Shown piece after piece: positions 38,890 to 47,024 of a DNA stretch of 64,000 nucleotides. The stretch spans positions 28,048 through 92,047 of the forward strand of contig LBYD01000003.1 in NCBI GenBank assembly GCA_000995965.1, written 5' to 3'. The stretch is from Candidatus Moranbacteria bacterium GW2011_GWC2_40_12 (GTDB lineage: Bacteria > Patescibacteria > Paceibacteria > Moranbacterales > UBA11712). How positions within the stretch are numbered: the first letter of the stretch is position 1; every line of letters starts with the position of its first letter. Under the pieces are notes generated by a model. It was not told the DNA's origin. It did no database searches and saw only the letters and a program-made list of their open reading frames with translations. The position numbers and the translations under genes are program-made.

Positions 38890-40419
38890 TTATGATTTTT
38901 TTGCGCCTCGAATGAACTCTTCCAGCAAAATTCTGCTGTTATAATATCTGATAATCAGCTTGGCATTTTCTTTGTCATAACCGGCTTTTCCGGCTTCACC
39001 TTCCAGCTCTCCCCGAAATTCATTCTTGAACTTTCCCGACTCTTCCGCTGTTGAAATCTTTCTTTCTTTTTTTTCCTCGAAATAATCATCCAATACTTCT
39101 GGATTCAGAAAATATCTTTGAAAAAAAGCGACATCGAAGTTTTCTTTCGAAACGATCTCCCTGAAAACTCTTTTCAGCGAATTGAGAATGCTCATGTTAT
39201 CCTTGCGAGCCTTATCCGCGTCTTCTGGCTTCATTTCTTTGTATTTTTTCTCGACTTCTTTATTCAAATTTGTGATTCCCGCTCTATTCACCAATTCCAC
39301 GTATTTTTTCTTTTGCTCTTCGTTTAGCTTGTCATATTCTCTTTCTTTCATGGCCTCTCCATTGCCCTTTTTTTGGTGCGCCTCCGATGCCAAAAGCGAT
39401 GCCACTTCCCCTGGTTGAAGATTCGGCGCTGGTTCATCTGGTGCGGGTGATGATCCTTTTTTTTGTTCTGCATCGCCCGATATTTTTCCTTTCGGCAAAA
39501 TTTTTATGATTTCCTGTCCCCTTGAAAAAGCATTTGTTGCTACCCGCCGGGCTTCGGTTATAATCAGCTGATCAGCTAATGGGCTTTCGTATTCATCTCC
39601 CAACAATTTGAGAATCAGACCCGCGTGTCCGTCAATATTTTCGAGGATTTTATGCCTGATTTTCCCTTTTTCATGCTCCAGCCTCCCGTAATCGACGCCC
39701 AAAATCTTCTTTTTTTCGACGAATGCGTCTATCCTCGCCACACTTTCAGCAATGGCTTGCCTAATCGCCTCAACAATTTTTTTTCTCATTTCCTTCTGTT
39801 TCGAATTTTCGCCTGATTTGTCAATGGTCATTTCGCCAGCGTCCGGCACGTCCTCGCCCAGTAAAATTTTTACCTTTTTTATTTGCTCTTCAATGATGCC
39901 GAGATTTTTTTCCGATCTAGTTTTTTCCGCAGCGGCTTCTAGCGCGTGCCTGTAATAGCCCAGAATGGCTTTCGTAGTTTCATCCCTGATTTCAGGAATT
40001 TGATTCAGATTATTTTCCAAAATAACCTTTTCCAGCTCTTCTGTCCCATTTTGATATTTTTTGGAAAGGGCATCCAGGGTGTATCCCAAGCAACTTTTCG
40101 CAATTTCGTCCTCCTCCAGCAATTTTCGCGTTCTCTTCACCCAAGGCGCAAGGACTTTCAACCCGTTTTCATTCAGGATTTTGGTTAAATTGCTTTCGTT
40201 GGAAAATAATTTTTCATAGTATTCTTTTATTTTTTCGATGTAATCTTTTTTCGGACTATCCGGACCTTTTTCTCCTTTTCCATCGACTGGCAAATCGGCT
40301 GGAGGCAAAGGAGAATCTTCAGCGCTTTGTCTCGCAGCAGTTTCCTGAGGTGAATCTTCCGGCATCGCTCCTTCAGGCGGCTCTTCTATTCTCTTTCGAT
40401 GTATATTTTCTTCAGCCAT
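38890..40419 (-). CDS. Large coiled-coil protein (509 aa)
   Basis: An unrecognised, highly charged protein that is almost entirely helical. ATG 40417-40419 (MAEENIHRKRIEEPPEGAMP) is chosen over an upstream GTG. After a disordered Pro/Asp region there are heptad-like segments (TEELEKVILENNLNQIPEI, about residues 134-152; DEQNKAQ-type runs later) and a Glu/Lys-rich second half (LNEEQKKKYVELVNRAGITN, KRVFREIVSKENFDVAFF). It is the first gene of the minus-strand cluster that ends with the ATPase. No membrane segment, so it is probably cytoplasmic. Confidence 0.55.
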   Translation of the reverse strand: MAEENIHRKRIEEPPEGAMPEDSPQETAARQSAEDSPLPPADLPVDGKGEKGPDSPKKDYIEKIKEYYEKLFSNESNLTKILNENGLKVLAPWVKRTRKLLEEDEIAKSCLGYTLDALSKKYQNGTEELEKVILENNLNQIPEIRDETTKAILGYYRHALEAAAEKTRSEKNLGIIEEQIKKVKILLGEDVPDAGEMTIDKSGENSKQKEMRKKIVEAIRQAIAESVARIDAFVEKKKILGVDYGRLEHEKGKIRHKILENIDGHAGLILKLLGDEYESPLADQLIITEARRVATNAFSRGQEIIKILPKGKISGDAEQKKGSSPAPDEPAPNLQPGEVASLLASEAHQKKGNGEAMKEREYDKLNEEQKKKYVELVNRAGITNLNKEVEKKYKEMKPEDADKARKDNMSILNSLKRVFREIVSKENFDVAFFQRYFLNPEVLDDYFEEKKERKISTAEESGKFKNEFRGELEGEAGKAGYDKENAKLIIRYYNSRILLEEFIRGAKKS

Positions 40420-40568
40420 TTTTTTATATTTCACAAACCAAAACTAAACTTATCTTATAAGTCTCCAAAATTTTTGTTTTTATATTACGTTTAAATTATA
40501 CCACAAAAACTTTCTGAAGTGAACAACTCTCGGCGGTGTGGATAAGTCCGAGCAATTTTCTCTCAAAA

Positions 40569-40627
40569 GAAAAAGCCCCAGCGCCGCCCTCGAGTGGAAA
40601 TCCACATGGGTTTGGCGCCAGAGGCTT
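40569..40627 (-). terminator. Terminator of the 286-aa gene
   Basis: Minus strand AAGCCTCTGGCGCC and GGCGCTGGGGCTT pair with two mismatches around an inner GGGC/GCCC hairpin, followed by TTTTC. A DnaA-box-like TGTGGATAA lies nearby at 40537-40545. Confidence 0.7.
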
Positions 40628-40643
40628 TGAAGTTTGGCGATCC

Positions 40644-41504
40644 CTATTCAGTTGCCCTCACTTTCAGTTCAAATGAGTGGAGCTGTCCATGATTGTATTC
40701 AACCGAAATTCGACTTTCTCCTTTTCGGTTGCCAATATAAACATTGGGCGTGATTATCTTGAGCGCTTCCCCCTCAATCCTGATTTTTTCACAGGTAGTG
40801 ATTCTGTCGGTCCGGATCAGCATTATGCCTTTGTCCACGGGCATAGTTATAGTCGAACCGTTAGCAAGGACGCCCCGATCCACCGTGGTTGCTCTCTTTT
40901 TACGGCGCACGATTTCCCCCAAACGGGCAGATATTTTTCCATCACTCATATTGAAGGAAACGATATATCCGCCCGCATAGAGAAGGAGATTTTTGCCCAC
41001 AATTTCATCTTTGAAAATAACTTTGCCGCCTTCGAACTCTATGACCGATGATCTCAAGCTGGACCATTCAATCAAGCGCCCGCCTTCGGCCGTGAGAGAG
41101 CCGCACTCCAGAAACCGTTCCGGAAAAACTTTTTCCAATTTCCTGGCATGCGGATAGAAACAGAAGAAAGAATAACTCAAATTTCCGGAACTGCCTTCTT
41201 TTTTGACAAAAACGATACCGTCATCGCCATTGAAGAAATTCTTGACAATGAGGATTGAATTGGCCTCAAGTTCTCCGGAGCAGAAAACCTCTTCTTTTTC
41301 TTCGTCGCCATCGAAGAAATACTTCGAAATTTCATACTTGGCTTTCCCGTTGTCAGCCCATTGGTGCCAAAGGGCATACTCCTGATACAATCGGTTAAAA
41401 TACAAGATTTCCCACACACCCTGCCGGTTAGCGGCCAAGGCATTTGTGCCGATTATTAAAGAAAAAAAGAGAACAAACCGCAATATCCACAATTTTTTGG
41501 CCAT
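40644..41504 (-). CDS. Exported protein (286 aa), unknown
   Basis: Start ATG 41502-41504 (MAKKLWILRFVLFFSLIIGT) with GGGGAAAGG upstream; a longer frame to 41576 is rejected as it lacks a ribosome site. Residues 1-26 are a signal peptide ending NALAANRQG. The body is beta-rich, with several FFNGDDG and FDGDEEKEEVF stretches and a C-terminal domain (ITMPVDKGIMLIRTDRITTC). The pattern suggests beta-propeller or jelly-roll, but I do not assign it. A terminator follows its stop. Confidence 0.65.
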   Translation of the reverse strand: MAKKLWILRFVLFFSLIIGTNALAANRQGVWEILYFNRLYQEYALWHQWADNGKAKYEISKYFFDGDEEKEEVFCSGELEANSILIVKNFFNGDDGIVFVKKEGSSGNLSYSFFCFYPHARKLEKVFPERFLECGSLTAEGGRLIEWSSLRSSVIEFEGGKVIFKDEIVGKNLLLYAGGYIVSFNMSDGKISARLGEIVRRKKRATTVDRGVLANGSTITMPVDKGIMLIRTDRITTCEKIRIEGEALKIITPNVYIGNRKGESRISVEYNHGQLHSFELKVRATE

Positions 41505-41548
41505 TTCCTTTCCCCTCCCACTGAAATTTTGAGCGCTTTGCCGCCTTG

Positions 41549-41608
41549 CCCCGCACCAAAAATGCGCTTTTCGCATTTTTTCGATGATTCTCGAATTTTG
41601 GTGCGGGG
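41549..41608. repeat. CCCCGCACCA palindromic element, intergenic
   Basis: CCCCGCACCAAAA (41549-41561) and TTTTGGTGCGGGG (41596-41608), perfect 13-bp inverted repeats with AATGCG/CGCATT inside. The 10-bp core recurs inside rsmH at 7430-7530. It lies in the 5' leader of the 286-aa gene. Confidence 0.8.
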
Positions 41609-41658
41609 TGAAAAAACGCTTTGTTTCTTTGACTAATGCTTAGAACAGAAAAAAGATA

Positions 41659-41688
41659 TTGTCAAGCCTCGCGGTTGTGCTGTATAAT
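41659..41688 (+). promoter_or_regulatory. Promoter of the first glycosyltransferase gene
   Basis: TTGTCA (41659-41664), an 18-base spacer and a perfect TATAAT (41683-41688). The start would be near 41695, which argues for ATG 41719 as the translation start. TTGACA of a possible divergent promoter overlaps the same -35. Confidence 0.65.
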
Positions 41689-41718
41689 ATGATCATCGGA
41701 ATAACTTCTAAAACAGAA

Positions 41719-43407
41719 ATGAAAAGGAAAACGAGAAATCAAAAAAAATCTGCCCTGAAGGACAGAATAGCTGTTTTTTGGAAAGATAAATCTTTTCTCC
41801 GGCATCGTTTTTTTTATTTGACAGTCGCGGCATCGATTTTTGCGATTGCTATTCTGGCAAGGACATATCATATCACGACTTTGCCACCGGGAGTCTATCC
41901 GGACGAAGCCGTGAACGGGACAGACGCTATCAACGCTCTTGAAACTGGCCAATTTCAATGGTTCTATCCTAATAACTACGGACGTGAAGGACTCTTTATG
42001 AATCTCATTGCTCTGGGATTCAAGATTTTCGGCGTGAGCGTCATAACTCTCAAAATGTGGTCCGTTCTTTTCGGCGTGCTGACCGTGGCCGGAATGATGC
42101 TTCTTGCCCGCGAGCTTTTCGGAACCTATCGCGCCGGCCTTGTCGCCGGATTCCTCTATGCCACTTCTTTTTGGGCTATCAATTTCAACCGCATTTCCTT
42201 CCGGGCCAATATGCTGCCGTTCGTCCTTGTTTTCACTTTCTATTTCCTCTTTAAGGGCCTTCGGGAGAAAAAAACCTATGATTATATCCTAGCCGGCGTC
42301 TTTTTTGGCCTTGGTGTCCATGGATATATCGCTTTCCGGATCGCGCCCGCAATTCTGGCCGCGCTGTTTCTCGCTTTTCTCATTTCAAAGAAAAAATTTC
42401 TTCGCCAATACTGGAAATCAATTCTGTCTTTTTTGCTGGCCGCCTTTTTTATCGCCCTTCCGATGCTCCTCACTTTCTGGTTCCATCCTGAATATTTTGA
42501 AACCCGCTCCGAATCCGTGTCTGTTTTTTCACCGAAAGTCAATCAAGGCCATCTTGGAAAAGCTCTCTGGGAAAGCGTGACCAAAACCTTTGGGATGTTC
42601 AATTTTCAGGGGGACCAAAACTGGCGGCATAATTTTCCAAGCCAGCCCCAGCTTCAATCCTGGACGGGCATTTTTTTCTTGATCGGAATAATCGTCTTGT
42701 TTTATCATTTCTTTTTCTGGCTCTATCAAAGGATCAAAAACGGAAAAAGGAGCCAGGAATTTGTGGTTTCCGTTTTGCTTCTCTCATGGCTCGCAGCAAT
42801 GCTGCTCCCCGGACTTCTCACCTATGAAGGCCTTCCCCACGCCCTCCGCACCATTGGCGCCCTTCCAGCCGCGATCCTCATTGCCGCTTTCGCCGTGGAA
42901 ATTATTTTCAGATTCCTGGATCATATGAAAGCAAAAAATTTCCGGCTTCCGATTGCCCAGCTCGGCCGCGGAGCGCTTATCTTTCTCATTGCCTGGTCCG
43001 GATTTGTCGCCATAAAAACATATTTCATCGACTGGGCGAGCGCTCCAGAGATTCACGCGGGCTTTTCCCAAAATTTCAAAAATATGGCTCTTTATCTCAA
43101 TAATCTTCCGGTTAGCGTCAACAAATATGTCGTCGCCAATGCTGGCGGCCAAATCATGGATGACGGCCTGCCGGTTTCAGCCGAAGTAGTCAGACTTCTC
43201 ACTCATTCTCCCACACCGGGAATAAATTATTCCCGGCCCGGCGACTTCGACCCAAAAAACATCAAGGTACCGGCCAAAGTTGTCCTCATGTATTATGACG
43301 GAGAAATCATTGCCAAGATAAAATCGATTTTCCCCGGCGCCCTCGTCCAAAAACTCGACCCTCAGCCGGGAAACGGGACCGATTATTATGTTATTAATGT
43401 TAACTAA
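41719..43407 (+). CDS. Membrane glycosyltransferase, family 39-like (ArnT/PMT type)
   Basis: A polytopic integral membrane protein with about 11 hydrophobic segments. After a basic start (MKRKTRNQKK), the first periplasmic loop has LPPGVYPDEAVNGTDAINAL (Asp-Glu pair, the lipid-sugar binding site of the GT-C fold). Further on FYFLFKGLREKKTYD and a C-terminal soluble domain are seen. GT39-type enzymes use polyprenyl-phosphate sugars to glycosylate lipids or proteins on the outer face. ATG 41719 follows the promoter by 25 bases; ATG 41689 would lie inside it. The second such gene follows 5 bases past its stop. Confidence 0.75.
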   Translation: MKRKTRNQKKSALKDRIAVFWKDKSFLRHRFFYLTVAASIFAIAILARTYHITTLPPGVYPDEAVNGTDAINALETGQFQWFYPNNYGREGLFMNLIALGFKIFGVSVITLKMWSVLFGVLTVAGMMLLARELFGTYRAGLVAGFLYATSFWAINFNRISFRANMLPFVLVFTFYFLFKGLREKKTYDYILAGVFFGLGVHGYIAFRIAPAILAALFLAFLISKKKFLRQYWKSILSFLLAAFFIALPMLLTFWFHPEYFETRSESVSVFSPKVNQGHLGKALWESVTKTFGMFNFQGDQNWRHNFPSQPQLQSWTGIFFLIGIIVLFYHFFFWLYQRIKNGKRSQEFVVSVLLLSWLAAMLLPGLLTYEGLPHALRTIGALPAAILIAAFAVEIIFRFLDHMKAKNFRLPIAQLGRGALIFLIAWSGFVAIKTYFIDWASAPEIHAGFSQNFKNMALYLNNLPVSVNKYVVANAGGQIMDDGLPVSAEVVRLLTHSPTPGINYSRPGDFDPKNIKVPAKVVLMYYDGEIIAKIKSIFPGALVQKLDPQPGNGTDYYVINVN

Positions 43408-43412
43408 AATTT

Positions 43413-45209
43413 ATGCTCGAAAAATACCAGCATCATATCGTGGCGGCAATTCTTATTATAGTACTCGCCATCTCCATCGGCACGGCACTCGGCGATGCGG
43501 CCATAATGGATGAGGTAGCCCATATTCCGTCGGGTTATTCCTATGTGAAATATCATGACTTCCGCCTCAATCCGGAACACCCGCCGCTTCTCAAAGATTT
43601 GGCCGGAATCCCCCTGCAATTTTTGGATGTCAGCTTTCCGACCAACGAGCAATTTTGGACCACCGACGCCAATGGCCAATGGAACGCCGGCTGGCGTTTT
43701 CTGTATCTCCCCGGAAATGACACGGAAAAAATCATTTTTTGGTCGCGTTTCCCGATTATTCTCCTTTCACTTCTTCTCGGATTTTTTATTTTCAAATGGG
43801 CCAAGGAACTCTTCGGCCTGAAAGCAGGGCTTCTGGCGCTGGCTTTCTACGCCTTTGATCCCAATATTCTCGGCCACAATCACTATGTCACAACCGATCT
43901 TGGCATTGCCGCTTTTCTCTTTTTTGCCTTTTATTTTTTCCTGAAGTATCTCAAAAATCCGAATTGGCAGACAATCGCACTGGCTGGAATTTTCATGGCA
44001 TTGGCGCAGCTGGCCAAATTTTCGGCAGTTCTTATGTTCCCTGTTTTTGGCATTGTTCTCCTCGCCAACATATTCTTTCGAAAGAAAAAAATCAAGTTTT
44101 CCCTCCTGGGATCGGGAAAAATAAAAAAATTCTGGCTTCAGAAATTTTATCTATACTCGTCCAGCTTTGTCATTATTTTTCTCATCCATATTCTTCTTAT
44201 CGGAGTTGTCTATCAGCTGAATATCTATCGCATGCCAACCGAAAAAATTCACGAGCTTGTTGACACGCAGCTGTATGGCGGATCGAAGAACCTTACCGGC
44301 GACACTCTTCACAAAATGGCGGATAACCCCGTTCTCCGCCCCTATAGCCAGTATCTTACAGGCCTTTTTATGGTTTTTGGGCGGGTGGCCGGCGGAAACA
44401 CGACATATTTCTTCGGCCAGGTAACAAACCAGAGTTTTCGGGAATATTTTCCCATGGTGTTTCTCATCAAAGAGCCTATACCCATTCTCCTGTTTCTCCT
44501 TAGCGCTCTGGCCATTGCTCTTTATTTCATCCTCCGAAATAATTTGGCTGATTTCCCGAGGCATATTTGGAAAAACGTGAAAAATTATCTGGACGGCCAT
44601 ATTGCCGAAACTGCCATGCTTCTCTTCGTTGCCCTTTATGCCTATGTGAGCATCACGGGCAATCTCAACATCGGTTTTCGTCATCTTTTTCCGATTCTTC
44701 CGTTCATGTATATTCTCGTTTCCAAAGAAATTGTTTTTCTCTGGGCAAAATTGAGAGGCAATGCCAGAAAAATCTATTCTGTTGCTGTCGCCGTTCTTTT
44801 GCTCTGGCTCGCCGCCGAGACGGCTCTGGCCTATCCCTATTATCTCGCCTACTTCAATGAAACCGTTGGCGGATCAAAAAACGGCTACAAGTATGTAACC
44901 GATTCTAATGTTGACTGGGGGCAGGAGCTCAAACGCCTTCAAACCTTCATCGAGAAGAATAATATTGAAAAAATCCGAGTTGACTATTTCGGCGGCGGCG
45001 ATGTGAAACATTACCTTGGTGAAAGAGCGGTTATTTGGCACGCGGATCTGGGGCAAGAACCCGGCTGGTATGCAATATCCGCGACTTTCATCCAAAATTC
45101 TCTTTACTATAAAATCACCGAAGGAAAACCCGACTACCAGTGGCTGCGGGAAAAAGAACCTTATGCCGCAATCGGGCACTCAATACTGATATATAGAATT
45201 GTGAATTAA
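43413..45209 (+). CDS. Membrane glycosyltransferase, GT39/PMT-like (598 aa)
   Basis: A second GT-C fold protein. LGDAAIMDEVAHIPSGYSYV gives an Asp-Glu near the first loop and RLNPEHPPLLKDLAGIPLQF the family's HPP motif (about residues 50-70). About 11 membrane helices follow, and a soluble C-terminal region with VTDSNVDWGQELKRLQTF (about residue 500) and VDYFGGGDVKHYLGERAVIW. It differs from the upstream gene enough to be a different subfamily, so the two may add different sugars. It is translated 5 bases after the upstream stop, so one operon. Confidence 0.75.
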   Translation: MLEKYQHHIVAAILIIVLAISIGTALGDAAIMDEVAHIPSGYSYVKYHDFRLNPEHPPLLKDLAGIPLQFLDVSFPTNEQFWTTDANGQWNAGWRFLYLPGNDTEKIIFWSRFPIILLSLLLGFFIFKWAKELFGLKAGLLALAFYAFDPNILGHNHYVTTDLGIAAFLFFAFYFFLKYLKNPNWQTIALAGIFMALAQLAKFSAVLMFPVFGIVLLANIFFRKKKIKFSLLGSGKIKKFWLQKFYLYSSSFVIIFLIHILLIGVVYQLNIYRMPTEKIHELVDTQLYGGSKNLTGDTLHKMADNPVLRPYSQYLTGLFMVFGRVAGGNTTYFFGQVTNQSFREYFPMVFLIKEPIPILLFLLSALAIALYFILRNNLADFPRHIWKNVKNYLDGHIAETAMLLFVALYAYVSITGNLNIGFRHLFPILPFMYILVSKEIVFLWAKLRGNARKIYSVAVAVLLLWLAAETALAYPYYLAYFNETVGGSKNGYKYVTDSNVDWGQELKRLQTFIEKNNIEKIRVDYFGGGDVKHYLGERAVIWHADLGQEPGWYAISATFIQNSLYYKITEGKPDYQWLREKEPYAAIGHSILIYRIVN

Positions 45210-45310
45210 GAATTTTGAATTGAGAATAGGAATATCGAATATTGAATCCTGAATTCTTTATTTTTTCTTCCCATTCAAAATTCAAAATTCGCAATTCCAA
45301 ACTCCAAAAA
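45205..45310. repeat. AT-rich hairpin repeat (copy 4)
   Basis: The left arm GAATTTTGAATTGAGAATAG and the right arm TTCCCATTCAAAATTCAAAA, with GGAAT/ATTGAATCC at the tip. It lies between the second glycosyltransferase and the convergent ftsQ-like gene and overlaps the former's stop. Confidence 0.75.
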
Positions 45311-45311
45311 C

Positions 45312-46190
45312 CTATCTCAACTTATAATACACCTTCCCTTTCACCCTTATGTCCAAGTATTCCAGCTGGGATTTTTTATCCCCGGCGAGGTCTTTCTCGA
45401 ATACTGTTTCGAGTATTTTTTTTGTTTCTTGCGGCGGAATGGCGCTCAAAAGCTTCAATGTCCAGCTTCCGTCGCCTTCTTTGATTCTTGTTATGATCTC
45501 CTGCGAAGTAAGAGCCGGCGTGTGATAATTTCCGTCAATTGAAAGCCCCAAATCATCGACAATCACTGCATCAATTTCTTTGAGATACCTGATAAAGTCC
45601 TCGCCAAGCGTTGTTTTTCCCGTTTCCACGGGACGGGCGTTATCGTCAATCGCAACCAGAAAACGGTTTTTGTTTATTTCTTCGTCAGTCGCATTTGCCC
45701 CGGAATAGATCAAGCCGCTCTTATCGGCCAAATAGCAAACTCCCCCGCTGCACCAGACGAGTTCCGGCTGGCGCTCCCTGACTTTTATAAGTATCGCTCG
45801 CGGGAATTTCTTTTCAATCGATGAAATTTCGAGACGGTTGAAATCATCTTTGAGCTGGCTGCTTATCGCGCTTTTATTGACCAGAAAAAAATTTCTTTTT
45901 GAAAAATACCTGATATATTTCCCCTCCATCACTCCTTCAACTTTTTCGATTATTCGCTCCGATGTAATTTCTTTGTTTCCTTCGACGGAAACCGATTCAA
46001 TCTCCAAAAACGGGGAGAATAAAAGAAGATACCCGCAAACCCCAAAAAATCCCAAAAACAATACCCAAAAAATAAAGCGGCTGAAGCGGCCCCTTTTTTC
46101 CCGATTGTCCCTTCTCGGAACGCCTGAATAGACTTTTGGATTTCTCCCCTTCCAGCTTTTGTTTTTTTCTTTTTTTTGGAAAAAAGACAT
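45312..46190 (-). CDS. ftsQ: FtsQ/DivIB-like division protein with POTRA domain
   Basis: A bitopic membrane protein. A basic cytoplasmic part (about residues 1-38), one membrane helix (about residues 39-58, FIFWVLFLGFFGVCGYLLLF), a POTRA domain beginning EIESVSVEGNKEITSERIIEKV (about residues 63-84, split here) and the FtsQ domain with KKFPRAILIKVRERQPELVW. It scaffolds FtsL/FtsB at the septum. 292 residues is normal. It is next to the truncated Mur ligase, as in many wall clusters, but separate from the mraZ-murF operon. Both overlap by nothing; 9 bases separate them. Confidence 0.85.
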   Translation of the reverse strand: MSFFQKKEKNKSWKGRNPKVYSGVPRRDNREKRGRFSRFIFWVLFLGFFGVCGYLLLFSPFLEIESVSVEGNKEITSERIIEKVEGVMEGKYIRYFSKRNFFLVNKSAISSQLKDDFNRLEISSIEKKFPRAILIKVRERQPELVWCSGGVCYLADKSGLIYSGANATDEEINKNRFLVAIDDNARPVETGKTTLGEDFIRYLKEIDAVIVDDLGLSIDGNYHTPALTSQEIITRIKEGDGSWTLKLLSAIPPQETKKILETVFEKDLAGDKKSQLEYLDIRVKGKVYYKLR

Positions 46191-46199
46191 GGATGAATT

Positions 46200-46943
46200 T
46201 TATAAAAAGCTTTTCACCACCTTTGCCGCCATCCAGGCGTATATGTTCGTCCGGCCGTATTTCTTGATTCGGACGGATTCTTGCTTTTCTTGAAAAATGA
46301 AATCGAAAGTCTGGCCTTGGGCGTCGGTCCTCAAGTTTTCCGCCCGTGCTTCAGCCTCTTCGGAAAAACCGAATGTCGTCACTTTCGCTTTAGTGAAATT
46401 TTTGAGTTCCTTCACTCGGCCATCGTCGCAGTTCAAAAAGAGATAACCGTCTTTCGGCAATTGCTGAACCAGCAATTTCAATTCACCAAAAACATTGTCG
46501 AGGCTCGAATTCGCGTAAGTATAGCTTCCCTCGATGTTTGTAACAATAACTGCATTGGGACGCACCATTTCAAGAAGGGGCTTCATGTCGCCTTTTTCCT
46601 CAACGCCAAGTTCGAGGACCAGTTTCTTGGGAAATTTCCGGCCAAAAAGGGCCCGCATTTTAGCCTGGACAAGAATTTTGAGCCACCGAAGCGCCGAAGA
46701 TTCTCCGGAATCGAGATAGAGAATGGCGAGTGGCAGGCCGATTTCGGTGTTATATGATTTCGGGTTTCCCCGCACTTCTTTTTCGCCGTATTTTTCCCGC
46801 AGAAATTTCAAGATATAATCTTTGGTCGTGGTCTTGTTCGTGCTTCCCGCCACGGCAATGATGAAAGGCCTGTGCCGCCAGAGGGTTATCTTTGTCAAAA
46901 GCTTGAGATGAAATTGGACAATTTTCTTAAATATTGATTTCAT
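46200..46943 (-). CDS. Truncated MurF-like protein with atypical P-loop (247 aa)
   Basis: From MKSIFKKIVQFHLKLLTKIT (ATG 46941-46943); an upstream extension only translates an AT-rich repeat. It has the Mur-ligase central domain: IIAVAGSTNKTTTKDYILKF (P-loop with Asn where the Gly before Lys is expected), YNTEIGLPLAIL, VLELGVEEKGDMKPLL and a DNA end KYGRTNIYAWMAAKVVKSFL. The chain stops there, so the C-terminal Mur domain that binds the amino acid is missing (a full MurF is about 430 residues). It is either a degenerate copy or a protein that uses only part of the fold. The complete MurF is at 2884-4194. Confidence 0.75.
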   Translation of the reverse strand: MKSIFKKIVQFHLKLLTKITLWRHRPFIIAVAGSTNKTTTKDYILKFLREKYGEKEVRGNPKSYNTEIGLPLAILYLDSGESSALRWLKILVQAKMRALFGRKFPKKLVLELGVEEKGDMKPLLEMVRPNAVIVTNIEGSYTYANSSLDNVFGELKLLVQQLPKDGYLFLNCDDGRVKELKNFTKAKVTTFGFSEEAEARAENLRTDAQGQTFDFIFQEKQESVRIKKYGRTNIYAWMAAKVVKSFL

Positions 46944-47024
46944 CAATATGTAATTAGTAATTGGTAATTTGTAATTGGGATATTTGTTCTGATCCGAATT
47001 GCGAATTACTAATTGCAAATTACG
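46944..47024. repeat. AT-rich hairpin repeat (TAATT type)
   Basis: The left arm GTAATTAGTAATTGGTAATT and the right arm GAATTGCGAATTACTAATTG, imperfect inverted repeats, with TTTGTAATTGGG and AAATTACG inside. It lies between the Mur-like gene and the aminotransferase. Confidence 0.7.
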
